Shown here in pieces: positions 1 to 9,700 of a stretch of 34,860 nucleotides of DNA. A model generated the notes under the pieces. That model saw only the letters and a program-made list of their open reading frames with translations, was not told the origin of the DNA and did no database searches. The position numbers and the translations under genes are program-made. The stretch's first letter is position 1. Each line of letters begins with the position of its first letter. The stretch comes from Clostridia bacterium (GTDB taxonomy: Bacteria > Bacillota > Clostridia > Christensenellales > Borkfalkiaceae): positions 1-34,860 of the forward strand of contig JAIDSQ010000011.1 in NCBI GenBank assembly GCA_029061155.1. The letters run 5' to 3'.

Positions 1-477
1 TCTATATTGTGTGTATTATTATTAACGCTAATTTTATGTGTTTTTACAGTTAATGAAATTTCTTATGCGGACGAAAATATTTATATTAACGAAGAAGAAT
101 TGTCAAACAGTTCAGATAAAGTAGAGCCTTATGGGATATATACGTCAATTTCATTATCTATTTCTGGTGGCAATGGTAAAGTGTGGGTTACGGCAATAAA
201 CGATATTACAATATTTCCTTCCACAGTTTATGTTGTTATTCAGTTGTATTCATCATATGAATATACAGAAGATTACAATAAAATGAGTTTAATATCCACT
301 AATTCAATTTTAGATTTAGATATGGGGAAATCTTTAATTGTTGAAGCAAGCACTCAAAACGAGGAAAAATTTTGGATAGGAAGAATGCGCTATAAAGTAG
401 ACAACGGCGATTGGAAGGAAAAGACTGTCGGTCCTGCGCATTACAGTGCTAACGGCGAATTTATTGGTATTACATAA
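1..477 (+). CDS. Small secreted protein, 5' end cut by the window
   Basis: The reading frame is open from the first base, so the true start lies upstream and at least 158 residues are visible. The visible N-terminus is a hydrophobic signal-peptide core followed by a plausible signal peptidase I site after SYA (about residue 23), leaving a mature domain of about 135 residues rich in Ser, Thr, Tyr and Ile, which suggests a beta-sandwich fold. No Cys lipobox and no membrane anchor are visible after the signal. I do not recognise a named family. It sits in front of a lipoprotein and an ABC transporter cassette with similar AT-rich composition, so it may be exported cargo or an extracellular partner of that cassette; this is inference from position only. 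Confidence 0.7.
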   Translation, partial: SILCVLLLTLILCVFTVNEISYADENIYINEEELSNSSDKVEPYGIYTSISLSISGGNGKVWVTAINDITIFPSTVYVVIQLYSSYEYTEDYNKMSLISTNSILDLDMGKSLIVEASTQNEEKFWIGRMRYKVDNGDWKEKTVGPAHYSANGEFIGIT

Positions 478-498
478 AAATATTATGTTTTTTTTAAA

Positions 499-538
499 AT
501 GTAAACTTATGTAAACAAAATGCGAACCAAATGCAAAC
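499..538 (+). repeat. Four helically phased 8-bp direct repeats (ATGTAAAC-like)
   Basis: Copies start at 499 (ATGTAAAC), 509 (ATGTAAAC), 520 (ATGCGAAC) and 531 (ATGCAAAC). The starts are 10-11 bp apart, about one helical turn, so all copies would face the same side of the DNA. This is a typical layout for a cooperatively bound activator. The repeats lie about 100 bp upstream of the lipoprotein start. The regulator is unknown. Confidence 0.5.
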
Positions 539-560
539 CTCAAGGTGGTAGAAATTTTCG

Positions 561-602
561 GATATTACCGTTATCATTTTATCCAAGATAGCGGTGAATA
601 TC
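561..602 (+). promoter_or_regulatory. Long imperfect inverted repeat in the lipoprotein leader
   Basis: The left arm 561-575 pairs with 587-602 over 15 positions, with one U-G pair and one bulged G, leaving an 11-nt loop. No T-run follows, so it is not a standard terminator. It could be an operator or an mRNA hairpin upstream of the AGGAGG ribosome site (about 621-626) of the lipoprotein gene. Confidence 0.4.
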
Positions 603-633
603 TGAATCGGAAATACATCAGGAGGAAATTAAG

Positions 634-1107
634 TTGACATTCAATAAGAAATTAACTAAACTTTTTGTACTGTTAATAACCGTATTATTGCTCTCATTTT
701 GCATAGTTTCAATGGCGGGCTGTTCAGTAGATGACTTTATGGGTTATTATACGAATGAAGAAGAAAAAGGTTATATCATTGTAAATAAAGACGGAACCGT
801 TTATCTTGATAACGTATGGTTTTCAAAACCAGGGGCTACTGGCGATTTGAGTGGTGACTATGCTCTTGTCGGCTACGGAACATATACATATTCAAAAAAG
901 GAATCGGCAACTCATAAAGGTTCTTATGAGGTATATGTAACTTATAATGGAGGATTCTATGTGCCGACGGCCTATTTATATAAAGATAATTCTCCAAGAA
1001 AAATAATGTATGAAAGAGTAGTTGGAAAAGATGCAAAGGGGAACCCGATAATTAGAGAAATCAATTATTATCAGGGATACCCGAGCTGGTTACCGCCCGA
1101 ACAATAA
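634..1107 (+). CDS. Predicted lipoprotein of unknown function
   Basis: This 157-residue protein has a type II signal peptide: Lys at positions 5, 6 and 9, a hydrophobic core 10-28, and a lipobox SMAGC with the lipidated Cys at residue 30. It should therefore be anchored on the outer face of the cytoplasmic membrane. The mature part is rich in Tyr and Gly, with short alternating strands, but I do not recognise a family. The start is TTG, chosen because a strong AGGAGG lies 7 nt upstream and the signal peptide begins there. It lies 90 bp before the first permease of an ABC cassette, so it could be a substrate-binding or immunity-type partner of that transporter (inference). Confidence 0.75.
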   Translation: MTFNKKLTKLFVLLITVLLLSFCIVSMAGCSVDDFMGYYTNEEEKGYIIVNKDGTVYLDNVWFSKPGATGDLSGDYALVGYGTYTYSKKESATHKGSYEVYVTYNGGFYVPTAYLYKDNSPRKIMYERVVGKDAKGNPIIREINYYQGYPSWLPPEQ

Positions 1108-1132
1108 AAATTTAATCCGATTCAGATTTCTC

Positions 1133-1166
1133 ATCATCCGATTAAAATAATTTTTAGTCGGATGAT
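1133..1166 (+). promoter_or_regulatory. Hairpin between lipoprotein and permease genes
   Basis: Arms 1133-1143 and 1156-1166 pair over 11 positions (one G-U) around a 12-nt AT loop. No T-run follows, so it is a poor terminator. It may act as a 3' mRNA stabiliser or partial attenuator between the lipoprotein and the ABC genes. Confidence 0.4.
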
Positions 1167-1197
1167 TTAGTACAAACAACAATTTACGTGTGTAATT

Positions 1198-2445
1198 ATG
1201 AACGAATTTAAAAAGCTTTTAAGGATTGCGTTTAAAAACTTAAAATGTCACAGGTGGCTCAATATAAAAATTATTGGTGCCTTAACCTGTTTCGTCTTTT
1301 TAATCTGCATGTTCTGTATTTTTCCCGTAAGCCTCGCTTTAACGCAAATTGATTATATGACAAAATACGTTACGGCAAATAAAATAGAAACTTATGACAA
1401 TCTGGACGGCAGACTGACACAGGAACATATTAAATATTGTATAAAAGAATGTCCGACGGATTATTCATATTATCAGCAATTGACAATACAGGTAAGGAAA
1501 AGCAGTTATACTTGCGATAAACTGACTTTAACACTTCTGAAAATTTATTCGGGTGACGTATTTACACAAAACGACTATAAGGCTTTTAAAGCATCCTACG
1601 GATATGACAGCATAATTATTGGCGATATGGCTGTGCTTGACAATGAGATATTGATTTCGGAAGAGATGCTCGGCTCTTACGGACTTACGGCGGACGACGT
1701 TTTAAAAAAGGAAGTAACGTTTATTGATTCTTTCAGCGGTCAACCATTCGGCGGGAAAGTAATTGTTTCGGGTATTATAAGAAAAGAATTTTACAAGCTA
1801 TACGGTCATGATTCGGAAATCAACATTAAGCCTTCGGTTTATGTTGCCGATATCGGCTCGCTTGGTATAACCGAATACAATTCGCTGAACGTTTATGCGT
1901 TTGAGGAATATCCTTCTAAAGAAACTGTAGAGGGTTGGGTTAACGAAGGACTTATTAAGGAAAGTAATAAATATTTCGGCTGGAATATATTATCGGGTAT
2001 GGAATTTATAAAACACTTACAGCAGGTAACTATCGAGCTGTTTGCGGTGCTTGGCGTACTCGTATTAGCGGGCATACTGTTTACACTGTATCTTTTAATG
2101 GATAAGTATATTAAATACTTTTCAAAGAGTGCAGGTATAATGTCTGTTTGCGGAACGACCAAAGCGCAACTTAATGCAATAATGTACATTCAGCTGTTTA
2201 TTCTCTGCGTAATTGCCGCAGTAATATCACTCGCGCTTGCCGTCGGTATTTACAGTATACTCGGTCAATTTCTCAACTTTTATATGAGTGGTAACGTAAT
2301 GGGTGTAGATTTCAGGTTTTTATTAATTTTGTTCGGTATAGGTCTTGCGTCGGTGTTTGCTGTGTCGTCGCTCATATTTGCATTCAACTATCTGGTGACG
2401 CGGAAAGCAACGATTAAACAGCTTTTGGAAACGAGGTTACAATGA
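1198..2445 (+). CDS. ABC transporter permease, FtsX/MacB type (first of two)
   Basis: This 415-residue protein has the MacB/FtsX permease layout: one membrane segment near the N-terminus (about 24-48), a large extracytoplasmic domain (about 50-275), then three membrane segments (about 278-302, 325-352, 372-398) and a short basic tail. Such permeases couple an ATPase to work outside the membrane, such as extracting lipoproteins or expelling peptides. The stop overlaps the start of the ATPase gene by 4 nt (ATGA), which indicates translational coupling. The ribosome site is weak. Substrate is unknown; antimicrobial-peptide export or resistance is one possibility, given the small secreted protein and lipoprotein upstream. 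Confidence 0.85.
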   Translation: MNEFKKLLRIAFKNLKCHRWLNIKIIGALTCFVFLICMFCIFPVSLALTQIDYMTKYVTANKIETYDNLDGRLTQEHIKYCIKECPTDYSYYQQLTIQVRKSSYTCDKLTLTLLKIYSGDVFTQNDYKAFKASYGYDSIIIGDMAVLDNEILISEEMLGSYGLTADDVLKKEVTFIDSFSGQPFGGKVIVSGIIRKEFYKLYGHDSEINIKPSVYVADIGSLGITEYNSLNVYAFEEYPSKETVEGWVNEGLIKESNKYFGWNILSGMEFIKHLQQVTIELFAVLGVLVLAGILFTLYLLMDKYIKYFSKSAGIMSVCGTTKAQLNAIMYIQLFILCVIAAVISLALAVGIYSILGQFLNFYMSGNVMGVDFRFLLILFGIGLASVFAVSSLIFAFNYLVTRKATIKQLLETRLQ

Positions 2446-3128
2446 TTAATTTAAGAAATATTACTAAAACTTACGGCTCTGGTGAAACTTCGTTTCACGC
2501 GCTTAACGATATTTCCCTTGACATAGAAGATGGACAGTTTGTCTGTATTGTGGGGAAGTCGGGCAGCGGCAAGTCCACTCTTCTTAACATAACCGGCACA
2601 CTTGACAGGGCAACAAGTGGCACAATTTGTATAGACGGGGTCGAAGTTCATAACCTTAAAGGCAAACAACTTGCAAAGTTCAGAAACGAAAAGATAGGAT
2701 TTGTATTTCAGAATTTTTATCTCGAACCCGAATACACCGTGTACGAAAATGTGGAAATCCCACTGGTAGTTGCGGGTAGTTACGGTAAGGGAAACGTAGA
2801 AAAAATCGCGCGCACACTTGCTCTTGTCCACCTTACCGACAAGGTAAAAAACAAAGTTAAAACTTTATCGGGTGGAGAGCAGCAGAGGGTTGCGATTGCG
2901 AGGGCGATAATTAACGACCCTGCAATAATTCTTGCCGACGAGCCGTGCGGGAATCTCGACGCTGCCAACAGCGAAAATATAATAGATATTTTCAAACGCC
3001 TGCATAAAGAGGGCAAGACGGTTATAATGGTAACGCACGACGAGGAAGACGCCAAAGCGGGACAAAGGATAATAACGCTTAGCGACGGAAAGGTTGCAAA
3101 CGATGAGAAAAATACTATATCTTGCTAA
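2442..3128 (+). CDS. ABC transporter ATP-binding protein (LolD/MacB family)
   Basis: This 228-residue nucleotide-binding subunit energises the two flanking permeases. Visible motifs are Walker [10 protein letters not shown] (38-46), a Q-loop at Gln90, the ABC signature LSGGEQQR (142-149), Walker B with ILADEP (163-168) and the H-loop in VTHD (about 200). The usual PTGNLD motif after Walker B reads PCGNLD here. The arrangement and length match the LolD/MacB/FtsE branch. It overlaps the upstream permease by 4 nt and the downstream permease by 26 nt, so the three genes are one translationally linked unit. Confidence 0.93.
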   Translation: MINLRNITKTYGSGETSFHALNDISLDIEDGQFVCIVGKSGSGKSTLLNITGTLDRATSGTICIDGVEVHNLKGKQLAKFRNEKIGFVFQNFYLEPEYTVYENVEIPLVVAGSYGKGNVEKIARTLALVHLTDKVKNKVKTLSGGEQQRVAIARAIINDPAIILADEPCGNLDAANSENIIDIFKRLHKEGKTVIMVTHDEEDAKAGQRIITLSDGKVANDEKNTISC

Positions 3129-4242
3129 AAAAGAAGTATATCTTCTTAAAAAATCAATAATTCTAATAACTGTAATTTTAGCTGTTTTTCTTGCCTCGTT
3201 TATGGGTATTTTTTCTGTGCGGTTGAATTTTATAGATGGTTTTTTACAAACGCTCGATGAAACGAATTACACGTTTTATTCAGTAGCATACGGCGCAAAC
3301 TTTCAGGATGTAAAAAAAATCTGCGGTGAAAAGCTGTATGCGTGCGAGATATACGGACTTACAGATTCGGCTACAATGATAAGTTCAAACGGTAAAGTAT
3401 TCAATACATATTACCGTGACTCTAACGGGAAATCTTTTATGTTTAACGGCGCATTTGTTTCCCTTAATAATATTACTAAAAGCAAGTTTTCAACCGCGGA
3501 CGGAACGCTTATTTCTGGCGAATGGCTTGACGGCGACGGGGAGATAGTTCTTGAAAAATATGTTGCCGGTATGCTTGAGGTTAGCTTAGGCGATATAATA
3601 ACTATTAAAGACTACGACTTTACCGTAAAGGGAATTTATGACGGTGACATGGTTGAGCCAGACTATTTTTTCAGTTATTATTTTTACATTTCAGGCGAAA
3701 CGGAAACTCAGTCATCTAATGTTAAAATAATTACTTCCGACGCAACCTCGGCGTATTCGGCATATAAAAAGCTTGCAGGCAAAGGGTATCATACAGCGGC
3801 GTGTGAAAGGGCATACAATTATTTTTCTATGATTTCGCCTGTGGAAATAACTTTGAATACTGTAGCGGCTATAATACTTTCAGTAATAGTTGTAATTATC
3901 TATACCCTGCTTATGGTATTTTATCGTCAGCGCAAACAATTTATATGCCTTTTAAAAATTTTAGGCGCAGACAATTTCACGTCGGCGGGTGTGTATTTCG
4001 TGATAATATTTGGTATATTGCTTTTATCCGTATCTCTCGGCACGGCGTTAGGTTTAGCTTTCAACGCATACTTTATAAACCTCTGCACAAGCATTTTTGA
4101 ATTGCCTTTTACGCTTAACTTCAACTTTTTGGTCCCAGTAATTTCGCTGTTAATATCCTGTTTAATAGCGGTTGCGGTGTGCATTGTTTCTGCAATAAAG
4201 ACAAAAAACGCTACTCTCGCAAATGAAATTAGGTGCGAATAA
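3103..4242 (+). CDS. ABC transporter permease, FtsX/MacB type (second of two)
   Basis: This 379-residue partner of the first permease has the same layout: a membrane segment at about 19-39, an extracytoplasmic domain of about 200 residues, then segments near 250-273, 292-317 and 338-365 and a short cytoplasmic tail. An in-frame TTG at 3094 is possible, but ATG at 3103 is preferred because GGAAAGG (3087-3093) sits 9 nt in front of it. The gene begins inside the 3' end of the ATPase gene. A strong terminator follows, closing the cassette. Two non-identical permeases with one ATPase resemble heteromeric LolCDE-like or peptide-resistance transporters. Confidence 0.85.
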   Translation: MRKILYLAKKEVYLLKKSIILITVILAVFLASFMGIFSVRLNFIDGFLQTLDETNYTFYSVAYGANFQDVKKICGEKLYACEIYGLTDSATMISSNGKVFNTYYRDSNGKSFMFNGAFVSLNNITKSKFSTADGTLISGEWLDGDGEIVLEKYVAGMLEVSLGDIITIKDYDFTVKGIYDGDMVEPDYFFSYYFYISGETETQSSNVKIITSDATSAYSAYKKLAGKGYHTAACERAYNYFSMISPVEITLNTVAAIILSVIVVIIYTLLMVFYRQRKQFICLLKILGADNFTSAGVYFVIIFGILLLSVSLGTALGLAFNAYFINLCTSIFELPFTLNFNFLVPVISLLISCLIAVAVCIVSAIKTKNATLANEIRCE

Positions 4243-4264
4243 TGTAAAAACCATAATCGTCTCT

Positions 4265-4290
4265 CGGCGCTATATGCGCCGTTTTTTTTT
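4265..4290 (+). terminator. Intrinsic terminator of the ABC cassette
   Basis: A perfect 6-bp GC stem (4265-4270 with 4276-4281), a 5-nt loop, and a run of nine T (4282-4290) lie 23 bp after the second permease. Confidence 0.9.
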
Positions 4291-4325
4291 ACAATATAGC
4301 GTTTAATCAATTTTATCCTCGGGTG

Positions 4326-4354
4326 TTGCATTTTCCACGGTGATGTGTTATACT
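4326..4354 (+). promoter_or_regulatory. Sigma-A promoter with extended -10, for the helicase pair
   Basis: The -35 is TTGCAT (4326-4331), the spacer is exactly 17 nt, and the -10 is TATACT (4349-4354) preceded by TGT (extended -10). Transcription should start near 4361, only about 14 nt before the ATG at 4375. This rules out the longer GTG start at 4345, which lies inside the promoter. Confidence 0.75.
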
Positions 4355-4374
4355 TTATTATCAGAAACGTTTTT

Positions 4375-6744
4375 ATGAAAGATACCGAAAATTTGAAAAA
4401 CTTAATCGACCCGCATAAGACGACAGATAAGAATTTCTTTTTGGATTTACTCGACGCGGACAAGCAGCGCGCCTTTGAGGAAGTCCACATTCAGGCTGTT
4501 ATGTCAATGCTTAAAGCGCTGTATTTAAGACGGCTCAAAAAAAAGCTTGACGACGCGAAAGCCCAAAGGCATTTTTTAAATTCCGACAGCGAGCACAGCG
4601 CGGAAAACTATCGGCGCGTTTTAGAGCTTAACGCCGAGATATCTTCGCTTAAAAACAAAATCAATTCCTACCGTCCTTTTTTCGACGAACCCTACTTCGC
4701 GCGAATGGACTTAGAGGACGAAAAGGAAGGCTATAACAGCTACTATATAGGCAAAAAGGGCGACGAGGGCTTGGAAATTGTGGACTGGCGCGCCCCGCTT
4801 GCAAGGAAGTACTACCAAAAGAGCAAGACTTCGTTTTCCATAAACGACTATAACTACAAGCTCATTCTGCGCCGCGCCCTGCGCACACGCAACGGTAAAG
4901 TACTCGATATGAAAAACGAGTATCTGTCCGTCAAAGACTACCTCACTCCCGACGAAATAGGCGGAAGGGACGAGTCGGTTATCTTCGACCCATTCTTAAA
5001 AGAGATACTTGAAAGCCGTAAGGAAAAGCGCGAAATAACCGATATTATCGAAACCATACAGGAAAAGCAGTACGAGATAATAACCCTGCCCGAACGCGCG
5101 GAGTTCGTTCTCCAGGGCGTCGCGGGCAGCGGAAAGACTATGATTATGCTGCACAGGCTTTCATACATTTTATACAACAACGAAAGCCTGCGCCCTTCGG
5201 ATATAATAGTCATTACCCCGTCCGATTCCTTCAATGCGTTCATTGACGAACTGGCGGTAATTCTCGAACTCGAAAAGGTTAAAACGTCAACCCTCGACAG
5301 TTATTTTTTAAGCGTTCTGAAAAACGCGGGCGTGGATATTTCGGGCAATACCGACTATGCACAGCCCATTCCCGACGAGCTTTTGGCCTATGTGTATTCG
5401 GACAAGCTGATTGCGGATATAAGAAAAAAACTTGCTAAAATTTTCGACGGCGTGTACGGAATGTTCGCGGGCGAAGAGTGCGGCGAGGTCGCAAAGGGGC
5501 TTGAACAGGCGCTTATCCGTCAGGAACAAATTTACGGCGATATAAAGAATGCGAGCCTGAGGGTAAGGCGGTGCGTTTTAGGCGAGATAAAGGAAAAGCC
5601 CGACGGCGGACTTTACTACACAAAACAGTTCAGGTATATGTTCAACTGCGTTGCCGACGTACGTGAGTTTTTACAGCTTTTATCCGACGACAGAATGAAA
5701 GGCTACGCCTTCTTCTACAGGCAGATGCTGTCCTTTTACAAGTCCGTAAAGTTTATAAGGCGGTATTCGGAAAAAATCTGCTTGACCGCAGTGGAGGACT
5801 TAAAGACGCTTGCCCGCACGGTTGAAAAGGAAATTGCCGATTTAAAGAGATACAAAGTAAAAACAGACGGTGAGGAAGTTTATACTTACGCCGAGAGGAT
5901 AGAAAAGCGCGAACAGCTTAAAAAAGAGATACAAAACACTGTAATCGGCGTTGAAAGTATTTTAAACGATTTTTCGGCAATTTCGGAGTTTGCCGACGTT
6001 ATACGCGGCGAAAACTATATCGTTTCGATAGGCAAGTGCGAAAGCGTGTACGAGCTTACCCGCTTTTTCTACCGAGAAATTATCAAAAAAATCAAACTGC
6101 GCTACGGTATGCCCACCAAAAAGCTTTGCAAATTCGACCCGTTTGTACTCTGCCTTTTGTTGACGGAACTGGGCTTTACCCTGTCTCCCAAGTACGGATT
6201 TGTATTTGTGGACGAGGCACAGGACATTTCCGCAGTCGAATACGCTGTGTTAAGGGCGATTAACGACAGGGCGGCGTTCAATATCTTCGGTGATTTAAAG
6301 CAGAATATAACCCCTTTTCGCGGTATAAGAGGCTGGGAGGAATTAGCGCTTGAAGTATACAACTTAAATTTGAATTACCGCAACACAAACCAGATTGTAA
6401 AGTACGTTTCAGATAATCTCGGCATAGATATGCAGTCCATAGGTTTCGACGGCAAGGACGCGGAAATTATCGACGCGCGCGCGGTTACGAGGTATTTATC
6501 CGAACAAAAGGGGCTGACCGCCGTGATAACCTCGGAGGCGGGGCTTGAAAAGTACAATAGAAAGAGTTACAACCTCGTAAGGCAGACTGGCAAAATTTCC
6601 AAGACAAAGATAAATATAATGACCGTATACGAAAGCAAGGGGCTTGAATTTACGGCTGTTGCCGTTGCCGACAGAGACATGGCGGACAACGAAAAATATA
6701 TCGCATACACCCGCGCACTTAAAAATCTTGCGCTTATCCGTTGA
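4375..6744 (+). CDS. helD: HelD-family superfamily 1 helicase
   Basis: This 789-residue protein matches the HelD family in length and architecture. It has an N-terminal charged helical coiled region (about 25-95), then the family segment with PYF and, further on, DWRAPL, then Walker A GVAGSGKT (248-255), a long helical insert, Walker B DEAQD (613-617), and a C-terminal YTRA helicase motif. HelD proteins of Gram-positive bacteria bind RNA polymerase and use ATP to release stalled polymerase from nucleic acid. The ATG is 14 nt after the predicted transcription start, with no clear Shine-Dalgarno. The next gene, a giant helicase, begins 35 nt downstream without an intervening terminator. Other UvrD-like roles are possible; the family assignment is firm, the function inferred. 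Confidence 0.85.
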   Translation: MKDTENLKNLIDPHKTTDKNFFLDLLDADKQRAFEEVHIQAVMSMLKALYLRRLKKKLDDAKAQRHFLNSDSEHSAENYRRVLELNAEISSLKNKINSYRPFFDEPYFARMDLEDEKEGYNSYYIGKKGDEGLEIVDWRAPLARKYYQKSKTSFSINDYNYKLILRRALRTRNGKVLDMKNEYLSVKDYLTPDEIGGRDESVIFDPFLKEILESRKEKREITDIIETIQEKQYEIITLPERAEFVLQGVAGSGKTMIMLHRLSYILYNNESLRPSDIIVITPSDSFNAFIDELAVILELEKVKTSTLDSYFLSVLKNAGVDISGNTDYAQPIPDELLAYVYSDKLIADIRKKLAKIFDGVYGMFAGEECGEVAKGLEQALIRQEQIYGDIKNASLRVRRCVLGEIKEKPDGGLYYTKQFRYMFNCVADVREFLQLLSDDRMKGYAFFYRQMLSFYKSVKFIRRYSEKICLTAVEDLKTLARTVEKEIADLKRYKVKTDGEEVYTYAERIEKREQLKKEIQNTVIGVESILNDFSAISEFADVIRGENYIVSIGKCESVYELTRFFYREIIKKIKLRYGMPTKKLCKFDPFVLCLLLTELGFTLSPKYGFVFVDEAQDISAVEYAVLRAINDRAAFNIFGDLKQNITPFRGIRGWEELALEVYNLNLNYRNTNQIVKYVSDNLGIDMQSIGFDGKDAEIIDARAVTRYLSEQKGLTAVITSEAGLEKYNRKSYNLVRQTGKISKTKINIMTVYESKGLEFTAVAVADRDMADNEKYIAYTRALKNLALIR

Positions 6745-6779
6745 GATAACTGTCAATAACTAATAAAGGTATTTAAACT

Positions 6780-9700
6780 ATGGCAAAGAAAGCAAAACAA
6801 ATTGACACAATAGAACTTGAAGGCGAGCTTTTAAACTCGGTAAGTTACGCGACTTATTATTGCAGAACACCTCTGTTCACGTCGTTTAAAATTTTCAACC
6901 GCTCGGAGCAAAACGAAAACGGTATTACCGTAAACATTACGGGCAGTACCAATTTAATTCTGCCCGCGGAACTTACCGTTGACGAAATTCCGCACGAAAG
7001 CAGTATCGAGCTGTCCGTCGGCAACGTTTTAAACCCCAAGTATTTAGCTGACATTGACGAGCCGTCCGCCTGTACCGTTCAGATAAAGCTTTCAAAGGGC
7101 AAGGACGAAATCTGTACTTTAAAGGCTGAGGTTCAGGCTTTGCCCATAGACTGTTGGAGCGGACTTTCGGGCAACGTGGAAATGCTTTCTTCATTTGTCC
7201 GTCCCAAGCTTGCCGACTGTCAGAAAATTTTGGCGGAGGCGGGCTTACAGCTCAAAACCTGGGGCTACTCGTCGGAGTGGAGCGGTTACGCCGATAACGA
7301 CAAGAACGGCGTAAGAAACGCCTGCGCGTCCATTTACTCTGCAATACGCCACCTGAATATCGAGCGCGAAAACGGCGGGGACATGTTCGCAAACGTGCGC
7401 ACCGGCGATATCAGCACGATAATTGCGCAGAAGAAGGCAACCCCGTTGCAGCTTGCCCTGTTCGCGGCGTGCTGTTTCGAGGCGACTAAACTCAATCCCG
7501 TACTTGTCATAGGCAAGAACAGGGTGGGCGTGGGCGTATGGCTGTACGAAAGCTGTTTCTCCTCGCCCGTGCAGGACGATATGTCGGTCATAGAAAGGTA
7601 CGTTGCCGACGGTGTAAATAACCTTGCCGTGTTCGACGCGTACGATTTGTTCGCGCACACAAACGCAAGCTTTACTACAAGCTCGGCACACTTTTCAAAA
7701 CGCCTTTCGGACGGCGAATTTGAAATATGCGTCGACGTTAAACGCTGCCGTATAGGCGGTATATTCCCGATGCCCTTAAAGGTTAAAACCAAGTCGGGGT
7801 ATGAGCTTTTGGACGACAAGCAGTCCTCTTACAGCGAAAAGCCGCGCGACTTTTTCGACGCGAGCAAGTATGAGTTTGAAAGAACGGCGTCCAAGGACAA
7901 GGCTTGGCAGAGAAGGCTTTTAGACCTTTCATTGAAGAACAACCTTTTAAACTTCCGCTACAAGCGCGACTGCCTGCACATACTTTCGGGCGATTTGTCC
8001 GTTTTCTGCGCGCGGCTCGAAGATAAGGACAAATATAAACTCAATCCCGTTCAGATGTCTGTACAGGGCGATACGCCCTTCGGCGCGGGAAGTTCGGGCA
8101 ATATGCAGGAGCTTGTTTTGCTTGAAATGAAGTCGGGCATTGTGCGCACGTATTCTGGGCAGGAAAGCCTGAACGAAACGGCAGGCGCGCTTATAAGAAA
8201 GTCGCGTGCGGCTGAAGAGGAAACGGGCGCAAAGACACTGTACCTTGCATTCGGTTTCCTGAAGTGGTATTCCAAAAACGATGAGACCGAAAAGTACGCG
8301 CCCATAGCGCTTTTACCCGTCAGCGTAAAGCGCACAAAGACGGCGGGCGTGTGGCTTGAAACGGGCGAAGGCTACGAAGTAAATACAACCCTGCTTGAAT
8401 TTTTAAAGCAGGAGTTCGGCATAGATATCCGCGGAGTGGAGGGCAAGGGACTTCTTCCCAAGGAAATACTTGCCGTATTCCGCGCAAAAACCGCCAATAT
8501 GAAGGGCTGGTACGTCTATGAAGACGTTTACCTTGCCCAGTTCACTTTCGCCCGCTACGCAATGTGGGCGGACGTTAAACACAACATTTCCGAATACAAA
8601 AAGAACCCCTTGATTGCGGGACTTTTGTCAAACACAAATCAACTTACGGATAACAAGCTTTCGGGGGTAAGCGAGGATAAAAGCAACCCCGCAAATATAA
8701 TTGTGCCGTTGCCCTGCGACAGCACGCAGTACGCTGCCGTAGCCGAATCGGCAAAGGGCACGACATTTGTCCTTCACGGTCCTCCCGGTACGGGCAAAAG
8801 CCAGACCATTACAAACATTATTGCAAACGCCGTGTACGCGGGTAAGCGCGTACTCTTCGTCGCGGAAAAACAGGCGGCGTTGCAGGTAGTTAAAAAGCGC
8901 CTTTCGGAAATAGGCATAGGCGAATTCTGCCTCGAACTCCATTCGGGCAAATCTACCGACAAGGGCGAAATCGTCAGACAAATTGAAAACACCCTGTCGC
9001 TTAAAGGCACGGTGGACGGTGAAAAGTTTGAAAGCGCCGCCGCGCAGATTCAAAGCGTAAGGAACTCTTTGAAAGCGCCTTTGGACGCGCTGCACAAAAA
9101 GCGCAGACTGGGCGTTTCGGTATACGAAGGAATTATCTACTATTTACAGAACAAAAACGCGCCCGAGCTTGTAAACATTGAAAGCACGTTCTACGACAGC
9201 CTTACGAAAAGCAGACTCGAAGAGTGCGAAAAAATGCTTATAACCGCGCAGGCGGCTGCCGAAGAGTGCGGCGGGGTTTACCGCTCGCCTTTCTCGGGAG
9301 TCAATCTGACGGAGTGCGAAAGGACGACTAAGAGCGCGGTGCTTTGCGCGTCGGAAGTCGTGCTTGCCGAGCTTAAACACCTTAAAAACTATATCGGGCT
9401 GTTCCTCGATACTTACAATCAGCGCATAAGCACGTTTACCATTAAAAAGCTTAAAATGCTTGTGGAAGTTGCAAATTCCTTAAAGGGCGACGAGCTTTCA
9501 AAATTCTTCGGGTGCGAAGAGAACGCGTTCTATAAATTTTATAACGCAAATTTAAGGTACGACAAGGCGGCAAAAAACTGGCTTTCCAACTTCCGCGCCC
9601 TTCCCGATCTGGGCAAGCTTTATAATAAGATAGAGGAAGAACTTGAAAACTGGGGCGAAAATTACCGCTCGTCCAAGGTTTTGCTGTCCGTCATCAGAAA

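Noticed and set aside
1133-1166. Terminator after the lipoprotein gene
   Set aside because: The hairpin is good but no T-run follows on the plus strand, so it is listed only as a regulatory or stability hairpin.
4345-4374. GTG start of the HelD-like gene at 4345
   Set aside because: The -10 box (4349-4354) and the predicted transcription start lie inside this extension, so the transcript would not contain it.
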